Shown: positions 13,801 to 20,249 of the stretch, piece by piece
Position numbering within the stretch: position 1 is the first letter of the stretch
Layout: the number at the start of each line of letters is the position of its first letter
IMG/VR virus record: IMGVR_UViG_3300044701_001786
Span: 1 to 21,058 of that record
Source: a virus
Strand: one strand, 5' to 3'
DNA length: 21,058 bases
The notes under the pieces: model-generated
The model's database searches: none
The model's input: only the letters and a program-made list of their open reading frames with translations
Told to the model about the DNA's origin: nothing
Made by a program: the position numbers and the translations under genes

Positions 13801-13957
13801 TGCGACAAAACCGCTACACCTACACCTACGTGATACGTAAGCGTGCAAATGTACCAGGCTTGCATGACTTTTCAGCCTATGAATGGGCTCCAGTCATGAA
13901 TGCGACTTGGCGGCCTTGAATGCGATTCCAGGTCTTGAATGGCTTATGAATGGCCCC

Positions 13958-14473
13958 TCAGTCCTTGCTGCGCTTGTCCTCGACTGTGATGTTCAACGTT
14001 GGCGCTTGATTAGCAGCCTCCTCCACACTGCCCTCGCCCATTGCACGTCCCAGGCTGTCAAGCAGTTGTGCGACCACCTGGAAGTTGCCGCGCTTGAGGG
14101 CTTTCTTGATTGTATGCATCCGCATGTTGTTGACCTGGTTGAGGAATTCAGCTCGCTCTCCAGCGAAATCCTCCTTCATTAACTTCTTGGCTTCTGCAAG
14201 ATAGTTTTCTGCCTGACGGTAGCTGACACCGTAACGAGTGGAAAGTTGGCAGGCATTCTCCCTGTACGATCCACCCTGAATCATCAGCATGTAGGCCGCG
14301 TTGATACGCTCCAGCATCTGGGCATCGTTAATTGGGCGGCCCTTTGAATAGCGATTCTCAGCCCGAGTGAATGGCGAAACAGCTCCAGTCCGCTTCTCGG
14401 GCTTGACACCACCGTCAATCGGTTCGATGTCTTCGTTCTGGCTAATGTCGTCGATCACGGCTGCGACAGTCAC
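13958..14473 (-). CDS. Probable terminase small subunit or HTH DNA-binding protein
   Basis: This 171-residue protein has a disordered N-terminus (about 1-45). A helical DNA-binding region follows at about 50-95 (MLERINAAYMLMIQGGSYRE, then ACQLSTRYGVSYRQAENYLA), which reads as a helix-turn-helix with GVS at the turn. A coiled-coil-like oligomerisation segment comes next (FAGERAEFLNQVNNMRMHTI), and a short C-terminal peptide ends PTLNITVEDKRSKD. That order (HTH, central oligomerisation helices, short portal- or large-subunit-binding tail) fits small terminases. No other candidate is near terL. A transcription factor is the alternative. Start is GTG with GGAG 11 bases upstream. The distance to terL (3.3 kb, other genes and a strand switch between) is unusual. 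Confidence 0.5.
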   Translation of the reverse strand: MTVAAVIDDISQNEDIEPIDGGVKPEKRTGAVSPFTRAENRYSKGRPINDAQMLERINAAYMLMIQGGSYRENACQLSTRYGVSYRQAENYLAEAKKLMKEDFAGERAEFLNQVNNMRMHTIKKALKRGNFQVVAQLLDSLGRAMGEGSVEEAANQAPTLNITVEDKRSKD

Positions 14474-14516
14474 AAACTGTTCGACTCCAGTGTATAGCTA
14501 CTTTGAGTCGAGGGCG

Positions 14517-15362
14517 TCAGCCCGAGACGTGCGGCAGTTGGAAGTATTGCTCCACCCGCCCCAGGAATGAATCCTTAGCCCAGGCTAGTTCATCTGTACT
14601 AAACACGAACACGTCTGGCTTGCCGCACCTGCGGGCCAATACCACGGCTGCTCCAGACGGCTTGAGGCCGGTCATGTGCTCCAGTCCCAGTGCGTAGGCA
14701 CCGAGTTGGTCGAAGTATGAATGGCCCCTGCCGATCTCCTTGCGTCCCACGCTGGTCTTCCAGTCCGCGACAATCAACCCTGAATGGCCCTTGAGGCTTA
14801 CCAGTGCGTCGCAGGTTCCAGCGAAGCCGGCGGGGTGGTGGATGCTGAATTCGCTGGCGAAAATTTCTGTGACGTTTTCAGCGATCCAGCCGGACAAGCC
14901 ACGGGCATAACCTGAAGCGCTCCAGCCGACTTTGGGGACGTTGGGGTGGACTTTGCTGAGGGCCCACTCCGTAATCTTGCTGGGGATGCGGGCTAGGCCC
15001 TGGTCGTCCCAGTGAATGGCGTTGCGTTTGTTTGCAGTGCTACGTGCTAGGCGTTGTGAAGTTTTGAGAAGATATTCAGCCTGTGAATGGGCCATGTTGC
15101 CGCGATTCGCAGCAACGTCCCGTTGTTGAGAAGCCTCGGCCTCCCCCAGTCGTGCGACCCAGCGATCCAGTCCGGTAGTGTCGCTGGTTTCCTTAAGAAT
15201 ATGTGTGACAGAAGAGTACACATTACCTTTATCGTCCCTGTAAACCCTGTAGGGTCCCGAATTATCCTGTACCAGTTTTCGATGTCTTAAACCAGCGAGA
15301 GTGTCTTGTGTGTTGGACATCGAAGATACTACTTCCCTCTTGGATTCTACTACCTGTGTCAA
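14517..15362 (-). CDS. PD-(D/E)XK nuclease of RecB/Cas4 type
   Basis: This protein has 281 residues from a TTG, or 267 from the ATG at 15320. The nuclease core is visible: Glu 171, GTCDALV with Asp 185, LIVADWKTS with Asp 200 and Lys 202, and QLGAYALGLE at about 219-228 (numbered from the TTG). These are the RecB-like motifs for two-metal DNA cleavage. Such phage exonucleases act in recombination or DNA processing, usually with an ssDNA-binding partner, and one lies two genes away. The TTG overlaps the HNH stop (TTGA) with GGAG 7 nt upstream. The ATG has AGGGAAG 11 nt upstream and may be the ancestral start if the HNH gene was inserted. Whether it is an exonuclease or a Cas4-like enzyme is not settled. 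No Cys cluster for a Fe-S site is evident. Confidence 0.75.
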   Translation of the reverse strand: MTQVVESKREVVSSMSNTQDTLAGLRHRKLVQDNSGPYRVYRDDKGNVYSSVTHILKETSDTTGLDRWVARLGEAEASQQRDVAANRGNMAHSQAEYLLKTSQRLARSTANKRNAIHWDDQGLARIPSKITEWALSKVHPNVPKVGWSASGYARGLSGWIAENVTEIFASEFSIHHPAGFAGTCDALVSLKGHSGLIVADWKTSVGRKEIGRGHSYFDQLGAYALGLEHMTGLKPSGAAVVLARRCGKPDVFVFSTDELAWAKDSFLGRVEQYFQLPHVSG

Positions 15363-15880
15363 CTAGCTGCTCCAGGTGAGGCCATGTCGCCGAAATGCAA
15401 AACTGCTGCGTCTGCATAGGCTTTAGCTGCTTCCTCTGTAGTAGGGAAACAACCCAAATGGATAAGTTCTCCGTTTACGCGAATACGTGCTTGGTAGCTG
15501 CTGCACCGTGAAAGTTTACGCACTCCTTTTACGCCGAGTGTATTGTTCTTGTACACAGTAGTGTTTCGCGGTTGTTCTCCAGCTTGTACTAAGCGCAGAT
15601 TGAATGGGCAATTGTTTGCTCTGTTGCGGTCGGCGTGGTCAATTTCTTGTGTACCAGGATCTTTACCGCTTAACCAAGCCCACACAAGGCGGTGGGCGTA
15701 GTACTTGTCCCCGTTAAATGCTCCGAAGACATACCCACTCGTAGAAATGACTCCGAATGGGCCGCGTTTTGAGACAACACCTTTACGAGGGCGGCGAATA
15801 AGCCTGCCATCCCAAAGCCGGAGATCGAATGCCTCCCACAGCTCTTCGGCAGCTGGAAGGGGCTTGTATGCTTTTGCCAT
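15359..15880 (-). CDS. Free-standing HNH homing endonuclease with AP2 domain
   Basis: This 173-residue protein shows an HNH core: YYAHRLVWAWLSGKDPGTQE, then IDHADRNRANNCPFNLRLV, with His, Asp-His and Asn at the expected spacing. After that comes an AP2-type DNA-binding domain at about residues 120-165 (GVKGVRKLSRCSSYQARIRV, GELIHLGCFPTTEEAAKAYA). This combination is standard in phage and cyanobacterial homing endonucleases. It is not inside an intron: the genes on both sides are intact. It sits between the nuclease and the ssDNA-binding-type gene, and a 30-nt hairpin (15904-15933) lies just upstream of its start. Such genes spread by cutting endonuclease-free alleles and copying themselves in. 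Confidence 0.85.
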   Translation of the reverse strand: MAKAYKPLPAAEELWEAFDLRLWDGRLIRRPRKGVVSKRGPFGVISTSGYVFGAFNGDKYYAHRLVWAWLSGKDPGTQEIDHADRNRANNCPFNLRLVQAGEQPRNTTVYKNNTLGVKGVRKLSRCSSYQARIRVNGELIHLGCFPTTEEAAKAYADAAVLHFGDMASPGAAS

Positions 15881-15903
15881 CGCCTAGTACAGATAGGTGG
15901 TCG

Positions 15904-15933
15904 GGGGCAGGGTGTTGCAAGCACCGCTGCCCC
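15904..15933. other. Long hairpin between ssDNA-binding-type gene and HNH gene
   Basis: GGGGCAG (15904-15910) pairs with CTGCCCC (15927-15933). GGTG (15911-15914) pairs with CACC (15922-15925), with one bulged base and a 7-nt loop, giving an 11-bp stem. No T-run follows on the minus strand. It could stop or process the transcript, or control translation of the HNH gene. Confidence 0.6.
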
Positions 15934-15946
15934 ACAATTTTACCCG

Positions 15947-16528
15947 TTACGCAGGCTTAAAAGGGTTCCCGTTTGTGAGGAGCCTCGAGATATCGAAGCC
16001 CTCTGCTTTCGCCTCAATCCAGGCTGAATCCAGGTGCTCTTGGCTGCCCTTCTTACGGGGTGCAGGGCGAAGGGTGTACTCAGTGGTAAGACCGGCACCC
16101 TTCTTGGACAGGATGAAGTCCCACTCCAGGAGATTTTCATAATCCTCCATTTGGCTGACCTGATCCAGCTCCTTGATGATTGACTTCTGGGTCAACTGCA
16201 GGACCTGGACTTTGCCCGCGTCATACACGTACACAGGGACCGCTATGAAAAATTTGATGTCCACGGTGCCAGGGCCGCCACGGCCTTCGCGGGGCTCGAA
16301 GTCGCCCAGTTCGGCGGTCACGTCCTCGGGGGTGGGCTGGTGGTCGAAGCGGAACGGCTTGGATTGGCCATCGCACTGGCCCCAGCACTCGAAGCCTTCG
16401 AGGGGTTGGTCGGACAGCAGTGCGAAGCGCACGGAGCCGCCGTCGGGAAGTTTGGAAACTTGCAGGTAGCCGCCGCCGGAAGCGGAGCCCGAAACGGATG
16501 CTGCGGCTTGCTTGGAAAGGAATCCCAT
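15947..16528 (-). CDS. Probable phage ssDNA-binding (SSB/gp32-like) protein
   Basis: I chose the ATG at 16528, giving 193 residues and a clean start MGFLSKQAAASVSG. Upstream codons of the longer frame run through the divergent promoter. The sequence has a Gly/Ser-rich start, then beta-rich strands (GGSVRFALLSDQPLEGFECW, then DIKFFIAVPVYVYDAGKVQV), then QKSIIKELDQVSQMEDYENL-WDFILSKKGAGLTTEYTLRPA. The last part resembles the 'I-(K)xL-(D)...-y(D)f-I-r-G-GL-T-Y' pattern of OB-fold phage ssDNA-binding proteins of the gp32 class. There is no acidic C-terminal tail like classic SSB or gp32. It lies divergent from the primase-helicase and upstream of the nuclease, which supports a replication/recombination role. 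The function is inferred. Confidence 0.5.
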   Translation of the reverse strand: MGFLSKQAAASVSGSASGGGYLQVSKLPDGGSVRFALLSDQPLEGFECWGQCDGQSKPFRFDHQPTPEDVTAELGDFEPREGRGGPGTVDIKFFIAVPVYVYDAGKVQVLQLTQKSIIKELDQVSQMEDYENLLEWDFILSKKGAGLTTEYTLRPAPRKKGSQEHLDSAWIEAKAEGFDISRLLTNGNPFKPA

Positions 16529-16676
16529 GGTCGTGTTTGTAGGGTTTGGTCGGGCTGTGTTGCCCAACGTGTGACACAGTAACACGGGGTTGCCCCCGCG
16601 TCTACCCTAATGAAACGGCCCCAGCGAGAAACCGCCGGAGCCGTAGAAACACACATTCCTGTAGGAGTCTAACACT
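16529..16676. promoter_or_regulatory. Divergent control region between ssDNA-binding-type and primase-helicase genes
   Basis: These 148 bases must hold both start signals. Nested dyads stand out: CTGTGT (16555-16560) with ACACAG (16574-16579), GTTG-CC-CAAC (16559-16568), and CGGGG-ttgc-CCCCG (about 16585-16598). Further along, ACGGC and GCCGT flank a 20-odd base loop. The primase start (GTG) has AGGAG with 9-nt spacing. Exact -10 and -35 elements are not convincing. Confidence 0.5.
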
Positions 16677-19094
16677 GTGTCAAGAGAGTCTCAAGAGTTG
16701 CTGGCTTTTGTGCGCCAGTTGCCGGTGGGCATGGCATACACCCCCATCTACGCCAAGGGCTGCAAGCTGGTTTCCGGCACCGTCAGCAAGGGCAAGACGC
16801 CGCTGGAGCGGGCGCACCACGCTGACCTGAATCCGTCTGATGTGGCACTTCAGATCGAGCGGAAGCCGGATGTGTTCCGGGCTGTGGGTGTGTTTACCGG
16901 TGCCAGGAGCAAGGGTCTCGTGATTCTTGACGTGGATCGCAACCTGGCCAAGTTGAAGAGCAAGTGGGGTGAGTCCCTGGAAGGGGCCCCCATGGTTACC
17001 AGCACCAAGCCGAATGCGGCCAAGTACCTGTTTCGGGTGCCCGAGGAGCTGTGGCCCGACGTCAAAGGTTTTGGCCTTTCGGATACAGGGGCGGGCTATG
17101 AGGTCCTGTGGGGCCGCCAGGGGCTCCTGTACGGGGCTTACCCGGGGTCTAGCGATGGGAAGGGCCTGGAGGGCTTCTACGGCTTTGTAGGCGATCTGGA
17201 GGCCATTCCAGAAGCTCCAGGGTGGTTGCTGGCGGAGATGAAGGACCACGCCGGGAAAGAGGTGGCCGACGGGGGTTTTATTAAGAACCGTAAAGCCCTG
17301 GATTTCTCAGATCGAGACCCGGGTGAGGTGGCTGAGATTATTCAGTCCGCGCTGCGGGTGATTCCAGGGCAGGGGGCTGGTAGTCGGGACCACTGGATCA
17401 AGGTGGGTATGGCGATCCACTCGGAGTTGCCGACTGAGTTGGGCATGACGTTGTGGTCGGCCTGGTCGGCGGATGATCCCGAGTACGCCGATGAATGGTC
17501 CGACGCCAATCCCTGTGAGCAGGTCTGGAAGAGCTTCAAGAAGGGCTCTGTGACCTTGGGGACGCTGTTTTGGATGGCGGACCAGCAGATGCCCGGACGG
17601 CTGTGGTTGCCCGAGGATTTGCGCAAGGTGGTGACCCAGCTGGAGGAGGCTGCAGGGGACTACGAAAAACTTCCTAAGTTCGCCGAAATCATTGCGGCCA
17701 CTAAGGATGCGCTCCAGTTGGAGAACCCCGCGGAGCAAAAGTATGAGCTACATAAAATTGCTCATAAAGCCAAAATGCGGGATGCTTTTGAGCTGGAGAA
17801 GATGTATGTAGATCAGGTTCAATATGAGTCTCAGTCGGAGACTATGACGGTCAAGGAACTGTTCGAGCAGAACTTTGAGCGGAGTTATTTGATTCCTGAT
17901 CTGCTGCCAAACCCTGCTGTCGTCTTGATTTACGGCGCTGGTGGTGACGGGAAGTCAATGGCAGCTTGGACTCTGGCTAAACACGTTGCTACCGGGGCGC
18001 CATTCGTTATTCGAGGGCAGCATGTCCCAGTGCAGCAGGGGCCGGTGCTGCTGCTAAACGGAGATCAGCCGCTGGGGCAGGTGCAGGAGCAGCTGCAGGA
18101 GGTTGAGATGCCTGCCGATGCTCCAGTCACCCTGCGTACTGACTGGACGCTCCAGTCGTATGCACGCTTCCAAAAACTGATGGAACGGGTGCGGCCCCGG
18201 CTGGTGGTGATCGACTCGCTTATCGGCTGCTCTGGTGGTAGGGCGTTCGACGAAAACAAGTCGGATTTCGCCACGCCTCTGTACTGGCTGACCCGGAACA
18301 ACGGGGTGCTTTTCCCGGCTACCACCATCCTCATCATTCACCACGCCAACAAAACCGGCGGCTTCCGGGGCACCAGTGCGATCCGGGATGCGGTGGATGA
18401 AACCTGGAGCCTCAAGCGGCCCAGCGACAAGCAGATCGAGCAGACGGGAGGCAACGCCCGGATCATCACCATTGAGAAGTCGCGCTCTGGACGCGGAGGC
18501 ACCAGCCTGCTGCTGCGTCAGGAGGCCGACCTGACCTTCACGCTGGCCGATTGGACCCCTGAGGTCGATCCAACCGAAACGGCGCCTTCTGGGGTCACTG
18601 ACAGGGTGCTCCAGCGGCTTCGCGTGGTTTACCCCGATGGCAAGACCCGGGAAGACCTCAACGCCGACGCTCTGTGTGGTGGCAGCGTCGCCGGAATCAG
18701 GAAGTCGCTCCAGCGGCTGGAGAAGCGTGGCCTGATTCAAGTGGTGGGCACCCGTAAGGACTCCCCTAAAGGCGGTAGACCCAGCAATGTGTACCAGGCG
18801 GTTGTAGCTCTCTCGCGGGGAGAGGGGGGAAAAGGGTGTCTCATTGACCAAAAACCCTGTCCTGACAAGGATTTAGCAATGGGACACTACCCTGCTGAAG
18901 TAGAAAGTGTCCCAGTTGCCTCTCAGATGGGACACCTTGGCTCTGTAGAGGGGGGCTGTCCCATTGCAGATCCCTCTGATACCAAGCGGTCTCAGCAAAT
19001 GGACACCCCTGAGACATATACCCCCGCGAGGGAGGAGCGCACGGAAGCCGAGATGGAGCAGCTGAAGCAGGCTGCGGCGGACGCATGGAGCTGA
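16677..19094 (+). CDS. Primase-polymerase/helicase fusion (prim-pol plus RepA-like ATPase)
   Basis: This 805-residue protein would prime and unwind at the phage fork. The N-terminal ~210 residues form a bifunctional primase-polymerase domain: metal-binding DVD at 85-87 (VILDVDRN), then TSTKPNAAKYLFRVPEE and GYEVLWGRQGLLYGAYPG. A PriCT_2-like helical linker follows (GSRDHWIKVGMAIHSELPTE, residues about 235-310). Next is a RecA-fold helicase with Walker A GAGGDGKS at 420-427, Walker B LVVIDS with Asp 513, IIHHANKTGGFRGTSAIRD, and a C-terminal winged-helix-like segment near 640-705. The last ~100 residues are low complexity and contain a DNA repeat array. GTG start with AGGAG 9 nt upstream. First gene of the plus-strand early operon. 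Confidence 0.85.
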   Translation: MSRESQELLAFVRQLPVGMAYTPIYAKGCKLVSGTVSKGKTPLERAHHADLNPSDVALQIERKPDVFRAVGVFTGARSKGLVILDVDRNLAKLKSKWGESLEGAPMVTSTKPNAAKYLFRVPEELWPDVKGFGLSDTGAGYEVLWGRQGLLYGAYPGSSDGKGLEGFYGFVGDLEAIPEAPGWLLAEMKDHAGKEVADGGFIKNRKALDFSDRDPGEVAEIIQSALRVIPGQGAGSRDHWIKVGMAIHSELPTELGMTLWSAWSADDPEYADEWSDANPCEQVWKSFKKGSVTLGTLFWMADQQMPGRLWLPEDLRKVVTQLEEAAGDYEKLPKFAEIIAATKDALQLENPAEQKYELHKIAHKAKMRDAFELEKMYVDQVQYESQSETMTVKELFEQNFERSYLIPDLLPNPAVVLIYGAGGDGKSMAAWTLAKHVATGAPFVIRGQHVPVQQGPVLLLNGDQPLGQVQEQLQEVEMPADAPVTLRTDWTLQSYARFQKLMERVRPRLVVIDSLIGCSGGRAFDENKSDFATPLYWLTRNNGVLFPATTILIIHHANKTGGFRGTSAIRDAVDETWSLKRPSDKQIEQTGGNARIITIEKSRSGRGGTSLLLRQEADLTFTLADWTPEVDPTETAPSGVTDRVLQRLRVVYPDGKTREDLNADALCGGSVAGIRKSLQRLEKRGLIQVVGTRKDSPKGGRPSNVYQAVVALSRGEGGKGCLIDQKPCPDKDLAMGHYPAEVESVPVASQMGHLGSVEGGCPIADPSDTKRSQQMDTPETYTPAREERTEAEMEQLKQAAADAWS
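18836..19006 (+). repeat. Alternating inverted-repeat array within the primase-helicase 3' end, candidate origin
   Basis: Six sites match the consensus CAATGGGACAC with alternating orientation: GTGTCTCATTG 18836-18846 (reverse), CAATGGGACAC 18877-18887 (forward), GTGTCCCA 18907-18914 (reverse), ATGGGACAC 18927-18935 (forward), CTGTCCCATTG 18956-18966 (reverse), CAAATGGACAC 18996-19006 (forward). A TGTCctGACA dyad lies at 18858-18867. Forward copies encode MGH or MDT. Reverse copies encode CLI, SVPV or CPI in two frames, so the DNA rather than the peptide is conserved. Lambda has its origin iterons inside the linker of gene O, a clear precedent. Confidence 0.6.
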
Positions 19095-19098
19095 CGCC

Positions 19099-19434
19099 GT
19101 GTCTAACTTTTTGTTATGGCTCCTTGCCAAAATCAGCAAGCCTGCGCGGAGGGATCCAGTGGCCGTAACCGACAGCAGGCCAAAGCCCCGTCCTCCCAGG
19201 CGGCCCACCTTCAACTTCATCCAGAACTCCATCCCCGATGACGTCCACAGCGTCATCAGGACCACGTGGTTCAAAAACGGGAAGGTCTGCGAGGTGGACC
19301 AGATCATCCTTCCCGAGGATGAAGACTCCCTGGAGGTGTTCCAGTACCTGGTCGGTGGGGCTCTGCGGAATGGTTGTGACGTCACCGTCATGACCACCTA
19401 CCCTCCTGAGGCCTTGGGGGTGCCCCGCGAATGA
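19099..19434 (+). CDS. Hypothetical 111-residue protein
   Basis: It has a GTG start with GGAG 8 nt upstream, placed in the end of the primase gene. The N-terminus is hydrophobic then basic (MSNFLLWLLAKISKPARR), possibly a weak membrane anchor, followed by a Pro/Arg-rich linker. A small globular domain follows (WFKNGKVCEVDQIILPEDED, LEVFQYLVGGALRNGCDVTV). I do not recognise a family. Its TGA overlaps the ATG of the next gene (ATGA), so it is coupled in the early operon. Confidence 0.6.
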   Translation: MSNFLLWLLAKISKPARRDPVAVTDSRPKPRPPRRPTFNFIQNSIPDDVHSVIRTTWFKNGKVCEVDQIILPEDEDSLEVFQYLVGGALRNGCDVTVMTTYPPEALGVPRE

Positions 19435-19661
19435 CCGACTCGAAACTGCTGCAGCGCCTACAGAAAGCGGGCCAGTGCTGCGATACCTGCGGGAACGCCT
19501 ACGGCAAACCCACATCGGGTATGAGTACGTGCTGGCACGGGGTTTGCGACGTCTGCGGACTGGAGATGACCGTCACCAGCACCCGCGACTACGGCTACTT
19601 GCAGCAGGGGATTGTTACAGCACGTAAAGCGGACGCTTGCGATACCGCTGGCCGTGTGTAA
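19431..19661 (+). CDS. Small zinc-binding (Cys-rich) protein
   Basis: This 76-residue protein has a CDTC pair near residues 18-21 and a CDVC pair near 39-42, with further Cys and His in between (STCWHGVC), giving a likely single or double zinc site. The pattern C-x2-CG-xYGK ... T-W-G-C-DVCG ... RDYGYL is one I recall from small conserved phage proteins of unknown function. It overlaps the previous gene by 4 nt. It probably acts through protein or nucleic-acid binding in the early programme. No catalytic motif is seen. Confidence 0.65.
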   Translation: MTDSKLLQRLQKAGQCCDTCGNAYGKPTSGMSTCWHGVCDVCGLEMTVTSTRDYGYLQQGIVTARKADACDTAGRV

Positions 19662-19708
19662 CACTAAGGGAGTTCAACCAAAGGGGAGGCGCCTGTCTCC
19701 CTAACACA

Positions 19709-19978
19709 ATGGACGTAACCCTAACCATCCCTCAAGAGAAAGTCACCCAACTCAGCATCTGGTACTTCGCCGTCCGCTGGAGCCGTTTTGCCTTGGAAGA
19801 CAAGGTGAAGATGTACCAGCGGGCAAACCAGCCCTGTGCTTACGACGAGACTTGCCTGCTCACCCTTTTGGAAGTAGAGAAGTTTCTCGAATCCACCTGG
19901 AACGACTACATGGATACCCTTCAGGAAAACCTCCAGGCTTCCCGAGACAAACTCGCTGCGGTACCGACCTATGCCTGA
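19709..19978 (+). CDS. Hypothetical helical 89-residue protein
   Basis: I chose the ATG at 19709 (MDVTLTIPQEKVTQLSIWYF). The longer frame from 19637 would overlap the end of the zinc-binding gene and reads less like protein. The protein is mostly amphipathic helix (ALEDKVKMYQRANQ, TLLEVEKFLESTWNDYMDTL, QENLQASRDKL), suggesting a small helical bundle. I do not recognise it. A GGGAG...CTCCC inverted repeat lies 10-30 nt upstream and may influence its translation. It overlaps the next start by 8 nt. Confidence 0.55.
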   Translation: MDVTLTIPQEKVTQLSIWYFAVRWSRFALEDKVKMYQRANQPCAYDETCLLTLLEVEKFLESTWNDYMDTLQENLQASRDKLAAVPTYA

Positions 19979-20249
19979 TGTGCTTGCCGTACTGGAATTT
20001 GATTGTGATGTCGATGGGCTTTGTACTGTTGTCGCTGACGTCGATGACGTTGTTGTTGTCGGCAAGGCGTCGTTACTCGACCCAGAAGAGTACGGACCTG
20101 CCATGTGCCGAGGCTCCTTCTACCTTCAAGATGAAGAAGTGATTCCAGAGGACGATGGAGACCTCGCAGAGTTTGTCGAAGCCCGAGTCAGCACCTGGGA
20201 GCCGGTCGACCTGTCCGATCTATACGGCGATTGCGAGGACAGTCCGTAA
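19971..20249 (+). CDS. Extremely acidic 92-residue protein of unknown function
   Basis: About 26 Asp plus Glu face three Lys plus Arg, giving a net charge near -23 in 92 residues. The N-terminus is beta-like and hydrophobic/acidic (VLAVLEFDCDVDGLCTVVAD, VDDVVVVG), the rest alternates acidic loops and short helices (DEEVIPEDDGDLAEFVEA). Small acidic folded proteins in phage early regions often mimic DNA (Ocr, ArdA, Ugi and some anti-CRISPR types), but I cannot place this one in any family. It overlaps the previous gene by 8 nt. Confidence 0.6.
   Translation: MPDVLAVLEFDCDVDGLCTVVADVDDVVVVGKASLLDPEEYGPAMCRGSFYLQDEEVIPEDDGDLAEFVEARVSTWEPVDLSDLYGDCEDSP

Larger units (their letters stand above)
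13669..13957. other. Convergent intergenic region rich in inverted repeats and TGAATG repeats
   Basis: No gene is seen. Besides the terminator at 13689-13717 it holds a perfect 7-bp hairpin GCCTGGG-CCT-CCCAGGC (13784-13800), a short CTCGC-A-GCGAG palindrome near 13745, a GGGTA...TACCC pairing that would enclose it, and five TGAATG elements at 13880, 13897, 13917, 13936 and 13947. The hairpins suggest a folded RNA or a bidirectional end signal. Confidence 0.45.
13880..15609 (+). repeat. Dispersed TGAATGGC-type repeat family
   Basis: Exact TGAATGGC occurs at 13936, 13947, 14368, 14718, 14781 and 15013. TGAATGGGC occurs at 13880, 15084 and 15601, and TGAATGCGA at 13897 and 13917. The 14-mer TATGAATGGCCCCT is identical at 13945-13958 and 14716-14729. 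All copies have the same orientation. Within genes they are read in all three frames on the opposite strand, so codon use does not explain them. Confidence 0.65.

Noticed and set aside
18054-18851. 265-codon open frame on the minus strand opposite the primase-helicase gene
   Set aside because: It lies wholly inside a clear conserved-domain gene in GC-rich DNA, where long antisense frames are common; its peptide shows no domain.
18836-19006. CRISPR-like reading of the repeat array
   Set aside because: Units are about 11 bp, alternate in orientation and are imperfect, with short coding spacers; this is not a direct-repeat CRISPR array.
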